DNA of 64,000 nucleotides from Bdellovibrionales bacterium (GTDB lineage Bacteria > Bdellovibrionota > UBA1018): the NCBI GenBank assembly GCA_018266355.1, contig JAFEAP010000029.1, forward strand, positions 464,909 to 528,908, given 5' to 3'. The position numbers were made by a program, and so were the translations under genes. The notes beneath the pieces were generated by a model. It was given only the letters and a program-made list of their open reading frames with translations. It ran no database searches and was not told the origin of the DNA. Positions 58,049-64,000 of this stretch are shown in pieces. The first letter of the stretch is position 1; each line of letters starts with the position of its first letter.

Positions 58049-59839
58049 ATGAATCGTCCCCTTTTGGTGTCCTTCTGCGTCCTTTCGCTTTTCGCGGGTT
58101 TGATCGGTTGCGACCCGATCCCGCGTCGCACGCTCTCGACGGAGGAAAAACTCGCGGACCTCGCTTGGGTCTATTCCCAGTTCGGCGAAAACTACGCGCC
58201 GCTCGATTTGAAGCAGAAGCTTTACGGCTTCGATTACGCGAAGCTGAAGCAGGACACGAACGCCGCCGCGGCGGCGACGAAGACGAACGACGAGTTCTAC
58301 GCCCTCGTCTTCAAGTTCGTGGCGACCTTCCGGGACGCCCACACCTCGGCCGCGCTCACGGCTTCCTCGCTGCCGGATCGGGCGACGGTCGCTTACCTCG
58401 GATTCTCGGGTGTGCGCGACGGCGAGGCGCTGCTCGTGAAGGATCGCTTGCCGACGATCGCGGATAAATCGAGCTACCCGATCGAGAAAGGCGACCGTAT
58501 CCTGAAACTCGACGGCCGTGATCTCCGGACGGCCGTGAACGAGGACCAAGTCCAGTGGCGGAATCTCGGTTCGGACGAAGCGAACTTCACTTACCACGCG
58601 AACAAACTTTTCACGCGCGTTTCGACCTCGAACGGCGTACCGACGGCGGACAACGCCGTCCTCACCGTGAAGCGCGGCGACCAGATCTTCGACGTGACCC
58701 TCCCGTGGGTGAAGAAGGACGTCGTCCAGTTCCAGTCCGAGCAGCAGAAGGCAAAAGACGACGCCGAGAAGGCGAAGAAGAAGCCGGCCGAGAAGGCGTC
58801 GGAAAACTTCATGATGCTCGCCGGCGACAAGGACGAGAGCCCGCTCACGTTCCGTTTTCTCGGTTTCGACGGCCGCATCGAACTTCCGGCGACGAACGTC
58901 GAGATGATCACGCGGACGCTCCGGAAGCGGATCACCGACGGTTTCCGTTTCATCGACGCGTTCGCGACCTGGGAAATGATCACGGCCGACGCGCCGAAAG
59001 CGGAAAAGACCGCGGAAGAGCGCGTACGCGAGCTCCGTGCCGTTCCGGAAGGCGCGGTGTTCGTCACCGGCGCGAAGACCTATCCGGCGTACGTTTCGGC
59101 CGAAGACAAGGGCCTCGTCGGCACGATCTACCTCGATACGTTCAGCCCGGACACGAGCGAAGACGATACGGTGGCCGAATTCAAGTCGACCCTCCAAACG
59201 TTCCAAACCCTCGGGGTCGAGCGCGTGGTGATCGACCTCCTGAATAACGGCGGCGGTAGTCTCACCCTCGGCTTCCGGCTCGCGCAGGCCCTTTCGGCCG
59301 ACCGCGTGCCGCTCCCGGGGATGCAGTTCCGCGTGAGCGATTCGTGGATGGACCAGTTCGAGTCGACGTCGCGCGACGGCGACAGCGATTCCGTGCGCGA
59401 GCTCTCGCGCCGCGTGCTCGAAGACCTGAAGCTCGCCCGCGTGCGCGGAGATCGGCTTTCGCCGGTGATGTCGGCGGGCGTCCTCGCGCCGTTCGATCAA
59501 AAACCGAACGACAAGCTGAAGGCGAAGTTCCGGGTCGCGCTCCTCGTGAACGAGATGTGCGCCTCGATGTGCGACATCTTCTCGGCCATGCTCCAGGACG
59601 CGGGCGTCGCGACGGTCGTCGGAACGCGCTCGATGGGCGCCGGCGGAAACGTCGTGAACTATAACCAGGCCCCGAACAGCCACCTCGACGTGCGCCAGAC
59701 GGAGTCGCTCATCGTGCGGAAAGACGGCTCGTACGTCGAAAACGCGGGGGTGACCCCGGACGTGGCCGTACCGGTCGCGAACTTCACGGCGGCTAAGTAT
59801 AAGGATGTTCGCGACGCCGCGGTTAAAGCCCTTCAGTAA
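58049..59839 (+). CDS. S41-family peptidase lipoprotein
   Basis: 596 residues with lipobox LIGC (Cys21). A helical N-terminal domain (TEEKLADLAWVYSQFGENYAP) precedes a PDZ-like region (PIEKGDRILKLDGRDLRTAV) and the C-terminal-processing-protease-type catalytic domain: VERVVIDLLNNGGGSLTLGF, then NEMCASMCDIFSAMLQDAG with nucleophile Ser506, and VVGTRSMGAGGNVVN. A Lys/Glu-rich insert near 225-260 (KAKDDAEKAKKKPAEK) is an unusual charged linker. It probably trims or degrades periplasmic proteins. GGAG lies 8 bases before the ATG. Confidence 0.88.
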   Translation: MNRPLLVSFCVLSLFAGLIGCDPIPRRTLSTEEKLADLAWVYSQFGENYAPLDLKQKLYGFDYAKLKQDTNAAAAATKTNDEFYALVFKFVATFRDAHTSAALTASSLPDRATVAYLGFSGVRDGEALLVKDRLPTIADKSSYPIEKGDRILKLDGRDLRTAVNEDQVQWRNLGSDEANFTYHANKLFTRVSTSNGVPTADNAVLTVKRGDQIFDVTLPWVKKDVVQFQSEQQKAKDDAEKAKKKPAEKASENFMMLAGDKDESPLTFRFLGFDGRIELPATNVEMITRTLRKRITDGFRFIDAFATWEMITADAPKAEKTAEERVRELRAVPEGAVFVTGAKTYPAYVSAEDKGLVGTIYLDTFSPDTSEDDTVAEFKSTLQTFQTLGVERVVIDLLNNGGGSLTLGFRLAQALSADRVPLPGMQFRVSDSWMDQFESTSRDGDSDSVRELSRRVLEDLKLARVRGDRLSPVMSAGVLAPFDQKPNDKLKAKFRVALLVNEMCASMCDIFSAMLQDAGVATVVGTRSMGAGGNVVNYNQAPNSHLDVRQTESLIVRKDGSYVENAGVTPDVAVPVANFTAAKYKDVRDAAVKALQ

Positions 59840-59850
59840 TACGAACCCGA

Positions 59851-59900
59851 AAAACGCCGTCTTTTCTGCCTGTTAGGCCGGAAGGACGGCGTTTCTATTT
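59851..59900 (+). terminator. Terminator after the S41 peptidase gene
   Basis: AAACGCCGTC (59852-59861) and GACGGCGTTT (59885-59894), with an inner GCC/GGC continuation, followed by CTATTTT. A typical rho-independent stop. Confidence 0.85.
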
Positions 59901-60027
59901 TGGACTTGTTCGTCGCGCCGCATAGCGTTATATCTCCGCGCACATCCATTCCGTTCAGTCGGTTGGATCTTTTATCCAGATCGCCATGGACTCGATTCGT
60001 TTCGAGGGCGGCTGGGGAAGTGGAAGT

Positions 60028-60960
60028 ATGACGACGCGTCTGCCGTTCAACATCTACCAATACTCGTCGCACCTGGAGTTTCTCCAGGACGCCTACGCGT
60101 ATTTCCACTCCGAAGACGAAACCTTCTCCTACGATCGCATCGCTGAACTCTGCGGATTGAAGTCCCGCACCGAAGCTCGGAACCTGCTCAAGGGCCAAAA
60201 GAAGGCGAGCGACGCCCAACTCGCGGCCTTCGCGCGCATCTTCGCCCTCGGCGAGTCCGAAGCGAAGTACCTCGTTTGCCTCTCGCGATTCGCGGAAGCT
60301 GGCGGTAACCCGGCCGCGTTCGAGCTCTTCCAAAAGCTGATCGCGCTCCAGAAAGAAAATTCCCCGGCCGCGGCTCCGTTCCGCGACGTCGAAGTCGCGA
60401 CCTCCGTACTTCATATGACCCTGCTCTCGGTCCTCGATCTCTCGGACGCGCCCCGGTCGGCCGAAGAGATCACCGCGAAACTAAAGAACCGCTATCCGCA
60501 GGCGGACGTCGCCGCCGCGCTCGTCGATCTCGAGAATTGCGGCTACGCGACCCGCGACTCCGAAGGACGCCTCGTCGTTTCCCAGAAGCACATCAAGAAG
60601 TACGATTACAATTCGAACTTCTTCCTGAAGCGTTTTCACCAACAGTCGCTCGCGATCGCGAAGGACGCGCTCGAGAACGAAGCGACGTCCGAGCGCTACC
60701 TCGTCGGCGCGAGCTTTTGCATTAACGGGAAAGTTTTCCCGCGGATCGTCCAAAAGATGAACGCGTTCGTCGAGAACCTCATGCAGCTCGAAGGCGTGGC
60801 GGGCGACGCGGATACCGTCGTCCAGTTCAACCAACAGCTTATCAAGATGTCGGCCGGCGGTACGGCCGAAGTCGGACCAGGGCTCCGCCGTGAATCGGCC
60901 GAGCGAGCGTTCGCGGAAAACCAAAACGAAGGAATTGTTCGGGCGAATTCGGCCGGGTGA
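60028..60960 (+). CDS. TIGR02147-family regulator-like protein
   Basis: 310 residues. The family profile is recognisable: an N-terminal NIYQYSSHLEFLQDAYAYF, then a HTH-like segment FSYDRIAELCGLKSRTEARNLLKGQKKASDAQ, FARIFALGESEAKYLVCLSRF, and in the second half LENCGYATRDSEGRL with RFHQQSLAIAKDALE. TIGR02147 proteins occur mostly in Bdellovibrio-like bacteria and Fibrobacter and are thought to be transcription regulators; function is not established. The ATG at 60028 has GGAAGTGGAAGT before it, better than the upstream ATG at 59986. The following secreted-protein gene, 30 bases away, could be a target. Confidence 0.8.
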   Translation: MTTRLPFNIYQYSSHLEFLQDAYAYFHSEDETFSYDRIAELCGLKSRTEARNLLKGQKKASDAQLAAFARIFALGESEAKYLVCLSRFAEAGGNPAAFELFQKLIALQKENSPAAAPFRDVEVATSVLHMTLLSVLDLSDAPRSAEEITAKLKNRYPQADVAAALVDLENCGYATRDSEGRLVVSQKHIKKYDYNSNFFLKRFHQQSLAIAKDALENEATSERYLVGASFCINGKVFPRIVQKMNAFVENLMQLEGVAGDADTVVQFNQQLIKMSAGGTAEVGPGLRRESAERAFAENQNEGIVRANSAG

Positions 60961-60990
60961 TTGATTTTGGAAATGTAAGGAAAAAGTCCC

Positions 60991-62160
60991 ATGAAAAAGC
61001 AAAACCTCGGTTCTCTGGTCCTCGGTCTCTCCCTCGTCGCCGGCATCGCTTACGCCGGCGGAACGAACCCGTTCAAGCGCTCGCTCCAAGCGCGGGAAGG
61101 CGGCGGCGTGCACGGCGGAGGCGGCGACGTCGTCACCGAGAAACGCATCAAGGAGATCCGCGATAACCTCCTCGATTTCATCAATCGCGGCGGCGATAAG
61201 GACCTCGACTTCAAAGGCCGCTTCACGCTCGAAGCTTACGAGAACGGCGACGTCGCGAAGGATCTTTACGGCATGAAGCTCGTCCTGAAGGAAGGGGCGG
61301 TCACCGTGAACGCGATCAATCCGGAAGACGAAGATCTGCGCGACGAACTCAAAAACACCCGCGTGAACGGCGCTCGCAAGATCTGTAAGGGCATCCTCGA
61401 AGCGAAGCTCGACGGCCTGCCGTACATCGTTTGCGACGCGAAGGCGTTCGCGAACATGGATTCGGATAAGGAGAAGAACGCCGATCTCCAGACCGTCCAG
61501 ATCGCGCACGAATACCACGCGCTCGCCGGTTCCGAGCAGAATCACGGCTCGGACTCCGCCTACTGGCTCTCCGACCAGCTCCGCGCCCACATGGGTTACG
61601 AGCAAGTTCGCCGCCTGGTCGTTGGTAAGACGGCGCCGATCGAAGAGGCCTACCTCGTGACGGAAGTCCGCAAGATGTTCCGCACGGCCCCGAAGGCGAG
61701 CTTCCGCACTCAAGCGAACTTGAAGTGGGGGAACGGCGACTGCGACGGCGTTTTCCTGAGCGGCCAAGGTATGATGTCCACGGGCAACGGCCCGATGGAG
61801 ATCATGGGTAAGCTGAGCTGGGAAACTTTCCCGCGCTCGGTGACCGCCGGGTTCGCCGTGAAGAAGATCCAAAACGACTTCTACCGCGTGCTTGAATCCC
61901 CGAACCTCCCGTACACCGGTCCGGGCCGTTACCTCCCGGGCCAGATCAATCTCACGAACGCGAGCGACTTCACGGTCGTTTATGCGGACGGATATCGTCT
62001 CGAGGCGAAACTCGTCGATTCGAAGACGTTGATCATGGAGGCGGCGATGCCGCTGACCGGCGGGACCGTCGAAGGGACCCGAATCGCCCCGTACGCCGGC
62101 CCGAGCCAAGGCGGCTCGAAATTCGTTCCGTACGCTTATTTCCTCTGCCGCCAACCGTAA
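60991..62160 (+). CDS. Secreted protein of unknown function with a HGGGGDVV motif
   Basis: 389 residues with a signal peptide (1-22, ending AYAGG). Early in the mature part stands REGGGVHGGGGDVVTEKRI, a Gly-rich motif that I associate with other uncharacterised secreted proteins of Bdellovibrio-like bacteria. An acidic/helical region with QIAHEYHALAGSEQNHGSD follows; the His cluster could bind metal but is not a HExxH. Single Cys appear in pairs (CKG, CDA, CDG, CRQ). Co-directional with the TIGR02147 gene, ending in a strong terminator. No function can be assigned. Confidence 0.7.
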   Translation: MKKQNLGSLVLGLSLVAGIAYAGGTNPFKRSLQAREGGGVHGGGGDVVTEKRIKEIRDNLLDFINRGGDKDLDFKGRFTLEAYENGDVAKDLYGMKLVLKEGAVTVNAINPEDEDLRDELKNTRVNGARKICKGILEAKLDGLPYIVCDAKAFANMDSDKEKNADLQTVQIAHEYHALAGSEQNHGSDSAYWLSDQLRAHMGYEQVRRLVVGKTAPIEEAYLVTEVRKMFRTAPKASFRTQANLKWGNGDCDGVFLSGQGMMSTGNGPMEIMGKLSWETFPRSVTAGFAVKKIQNDFYRVLESPNLPYTGPGRYLPGQINLTNASDFTVVYADGYRLEAKLVDSKTLIMEAAMPLTGGTVEGTRIAPYAGPSQGGSKFVPYAYFLCRQP

Positions 62161-62186
62161 GCGTTTCGTTATTTCCGATCTCGCGC

Positions 62187-62227
62187 GCCCGGGAAGTCGA
62201 TTTTCGACTTCCCGGGCGGTCGCTTTT
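62187..62227 (+). terminator. Strong terminator after the secreted protein gene
   Basis: A perfect 14-bp stem: GCCCGGGAAGTCGA (62187-62200) and TCGACTTCCCGGGC (62204-62217) with a 3-base loop, followed by GGTCGCTTTT. It could also work on the other strand. Confidence 0.8.
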
Positions 62228-62242
62228 CCGTAAACTAAGGGC

Positions 62243-63322
62243 GTGAACCCGAAGAACCCGCCGCTCATCCCGCTCGCGCGCATCGAAAGCCTGCTTTCGC
62301 CCGAGCCCGTTTTCGTCCTCGCCGGCCTCGCGCTCGTCGCTTGGCTCATCTACAAGATCTTCCTCCGGGCGGCTTCGGCCGAGCGGCACCGGAACCTGAA
62401 GCGCCACTTTCTGAACATGCTCGCGCACCTGACGGTGTTCGGCGTCCTCTACCTCGGCTATTCGGTCTCCCTGCGCGCGGCCGACCTCGGAAACGGCCCG
62501 AGCGACGTTCTGACGTCTTACCTCGGGCTCGCGACGCTCGTGAGCGGCGCCATCGTCTTCGTGAAGATCTCCCGGATCATCCTCTTCGAATACCTCTTCC
62601 TCGGGCACATGCGGGAAGGGGTGCCGCTCCTGATCGTGAACCTCTTCGCGCTCCTGCTCTCGGTCGGAATCGCCGGGTGGTTCGCGACCGAAATTTTCGG
62701 GATCAAACTCGGACCGGTGCTCGCCACCTCCGCGGTCTTCTCCCTTATTCTCGGTCTCGCGCTGCAGGACACCCTCGGAAACCTCTTCGCCGGCGTCGCG
62801 CTCCAACTCGATAAGCCCTACGAGATCGGCGATTGGATCGAGGTAAGCCAGGGCGGGCAGACCTGGGTCGGCCAAGTCGAGGAGATCAGCTGGCGGGCGA
62901 CGACGCTCATCGGACTTTTCGACGAGTTCCTGATCCTCCCGAATCGGCTCATGAGCGGGTCCGAAATCTCGAACTTCACCGCCCGCGGCGCGCCGATCTG
63001 GCGTTCGCAGGCGTTCCGGATTCCTTACGCCGCCGATTTGAATACGACGAAGGAGATCATCGCCCGCGCCGTGGCGCAGGTCGACGGCGTCCGGACGAAT
63101 CCCTCGCCGATCGTCTGGATCCGGGAGACGACCGAGTCGTGGCTCGTCTTCCGCTGCTCCTACACGATCGACGATTACTCCCACCAGTTCCGCGTCGGTT
63201 CGAACGTGATCACGGCGGTCGTCGAGGCGCTCAAGCAATCCGGTTTCGCGGCGGCCGCGAACCGCATCCAGCTCGTCGCCGAACCCGGTCAACCCGGACA
63301 CACGCGCGAAATCCGTCTCTGA
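62243..63322 (+). CDS. Mechanosensitive ion channel, MscS family
   Basis: 359 residues. Four membrane spans precede the MscS pore helix and beta domain: LATSAVFSLILGLALQDTLGNLFAGVALQLDKPYEIGDWIEV (shown in pieces here: ALQDTLGNLFAGVALQLDKP and YEIGDWIEV), then WRATTLIGLFDEFLILPNRLMS. The C-terminal half is the cytoplasmic alpha/beta cage. It opens under membrane tension to release solutes on osmotic downshock. It starts with GTG, 26 bases after the terminator stem. The longer N-terminal part places it among the YbdG/YnaI-sized channels. Confidence 0.92.
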   Translation: MNPKNPPLIPLARIESLLSPEPVFVLAGLALVAWLIYKIFLRAASAERHRNLKRHFLNMLAHLTVFGVLYLGYSVSLRAADLGNGPSDVLTSYLGLATLVSGAIVFVKISRIILFEYLFLGHMREGVPLLIVNLFALLLSVGIAGWFATEIFGIKLGPVLATSAVFSLILGLALQDTLGNLFAGVALQLDKPYEIGDWIEVSQGGQTWVGQVEEISWRATTLIGLFDEFLILPNRLMSGSEISNFTARGAPIWRSQAFRIPYAADLNTTKEIIARAVAQVDGVRTNPSPIVWIRETTESWLVFRCSYTIDDYSHQFRVGSNVITAVVEALKQSGFAAAANRIQLVAEPGQPGHTREIRL

Positions 63323-63726
63323 CGGTTTTCGGCAACGTCGAACTCTTGGTCGCATGATCGACTCCTAATCGAATGAATCGATCTTAAGCGGGCACGCGGG
63401 TTGCTTTTACTCTCCGTAGAGCTTTCGTTTGGGGTTGGTTGTCCGTCAGGTTAGCAGTCAGTCAGTGAGGCGTTCCTATCGGGGGATAGAAACGCTTTCG
63501 ATCAGGGAAATAAATCCGAAGAGAGTATGTACGGTCGGCGTGTCTCGTTCCGTACATCGCGCGGACTCGCGCCTCGAGTATTTTCGAAGACTTCCACAGG
63601 GTCGGAATCCGGTTTAAGAAGCGTATCCCAACCGGATTCAGGCGGGAGGTCCCGGAGTCGAGACACCTTCGGGACCTCCACATTTTTTCGCCCTCGGTTT
63701 TCGTCCCTATCCAGGAGTCGGCAGCG
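63323..63726 (+). ncRNA. Candidate structured leader or small RNA with intrinsic terminator
   Basis: The 404-base gene-free stretch holds hairpins in succession: ATGTACGG/CCGTACAT (63527-63534 and 63550-63557), GAATCCGGT/ACCGGATTC (63605-63613 and 63631-63639), and GGAGGTCCCG/CGGGACCTCC (63645-63654 and 63670-63679) followed by TTTTTT at 63683-63688. The last is a rho-independent terminator located before, not after, a gene (ATG at 63727, with AGGAG upstream). It could be a leader attenuator or a separate small RNA. No known riboswitch motif is recognised. Confidence 0.5.
63645..63688 (+). terminator. Intrinsic terminator ahead of the last gene
   Basis: A 10-bp perfect stem with a 15-base loop followed by six T residues; 39 bases later a gene starts. 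Its place upstream of a start codon suggests attenuation or the end of a small RNA. Confidence 0.75.
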
Positions 63727-64000
63727 ATGTACGGTAAGACGTCTTACGCGATTTTTCTTTCGACCTTGGCCCTCTTCGCGGCCCTCGCGGCCCACGCGAA
63801 AGAGCCGGCGGCTTCCGAGCGATCCGCGGTCCTTTCCGCCGCGCGCGCCGGGAACCAGGCCGCCTACGCGAAGGCACTCGAACGGTACAACGAGGCGCTC
63901 AGCGTCGCTTTTAAACCCAAAGCGCAGCCGATTCGCAAGCCGGCGTCGACGGCCCTCGTCGCGCACGCGCAGGCGATCGCCCACAAGGAAACGAATCTTC
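63727..64000 (+). CDS. Exported protein, N-terminal part (cut by the window end)
   Basis: The first 91 residues are visible. MYGKTSYAIFLSTLALFAAL with a likely cleavage after AHA is a signal peptide; an Ala-rich helix (AARAGNQAAYAKALERYNEAL) follows and then a basic Pro/Ala-rich stretch. The Tyr-containing repeats of Ala and Glu suggest a coiled or TPR-like helix. AGGAG lies 8 bases before the ATG. The rest of the protein is beyond the window, so no function is given. Confidence 0.65.
   Translation, partial: MYGKTSYAIFLSTLALFAALAAHAKEPAASERSAVLSAARAGNQAAYAKALERYNEALSVAFKPKAQPIRKPASTALVAHAQAIAHKETNL

Noticed and set aside
61480..61560. A HExxH metalloprotease motif in the secreted protein
   Set aside because: The sequence is HEYHALAG, which lacks the second His at the right distance.

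Overview
The window is a stretch of a GC-rich bacterial chromosome carrying about 56 protein genes, six tRNA genes and several RNA control elements. I saw no insertion sequence, prophage, CRISPR array or rRNA gene. The core block has the order tRNA-Thr(TGT), tRNA-Tyr, tRNA-Gly, tRNA-Thr(GGT), tuf, tRNA-Trp, secE, nusG, rplK, rplA, rplJ, rplL, rpoB, rpoC, the ancestral order of many Gram-negative bacteria. Many Sec-exported proteins and lipoproteins, outer-membrane beta-barrel candidates and a TIGR02147-family regulator (a family best known from Bdellovibrio-like bacteria and Fibrobacter) suggest a GC-rich member of the Bdellovibrionota or a related delta-type lineage. That placement is inference; a marker-gene tree was not possible.

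Layout. 1-5.0 kb: 3' end of an rlmB/trmH-type rRNA methyltransferase gene, two small exported or membrane proteins, an AraC regulator, a secreted glucoamylase-like protein and a GMP-synthase-like amidotransferase. 5.1-19.4 kb: the tRNA/tuf/ribosomal/RNA polymerase block, closed by a terminator, tRNA-Val(TAC) and a second terminator. 19.6-30.4 kb: accessory metabolism (acyl-CoA desaturase, sterol-desaturase-like hydroxylase, periplasmic trehalase, two SDR/SnoaL-like proteins, an unrecognised two-gene unit, a divergent LysR/old-yellow-enzyme pair, a large secreted protein, a GNAT). 30.5-33.5 kb: a translationally coupled operon for a Sec-exported Fic-domain protein and a second exported protein whose N-terminus looks ADP-ribosyltransferase-like; this is the most intriguing locus. 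33.5-38.3 kb: YdjM-like membrane protein, orphan TAXI-type binding protein, DoxX, GST, VanX-type dipeptidase, small secreted proteins. 38.3-39.9 kb: ahcY under a clear SAH riboswitch, coupled to a Cys-rich lipoprotein. 40-46 kb: outer-membrane proteins, an SDR with a Cys4 module, GluQ-RS, a Fpg glycosylase with a zincless finger, and a dicarboxylate symporter. 46-55 kb: exported membrane protein, periplasmic HAD-type protein, purine nucleoside phosphorylase, MurJ, a lipoprotein with an exact 37-residue repeat, a trypsin-like protease, a small lipoprotein and a methyltransferase. 55-64 kb: GH15 glucoamylase overlapping a FucP-type sugar transporter, an S41 lipoprotein protease, the TIGR02147 regulator, a secreted protein, an MscS channel and a structured leader ahead of a truncated exported protein.

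How the genes work together: the first half is the information-processing core, with several candidate RNA regulatory structures (L1-binding mimic before rplA, branched fold between rplL and rpoB, leader before tuf). The accessory half is weighted toward the cell envelope and toward digesting external material: trehalase, GH15 glucoamylase and a sugar importer form a plausible glucan/trehalose salvage route, alongside secreted peptidases, transporters and a possible exported effector pair. No annotation here was checked against a database.
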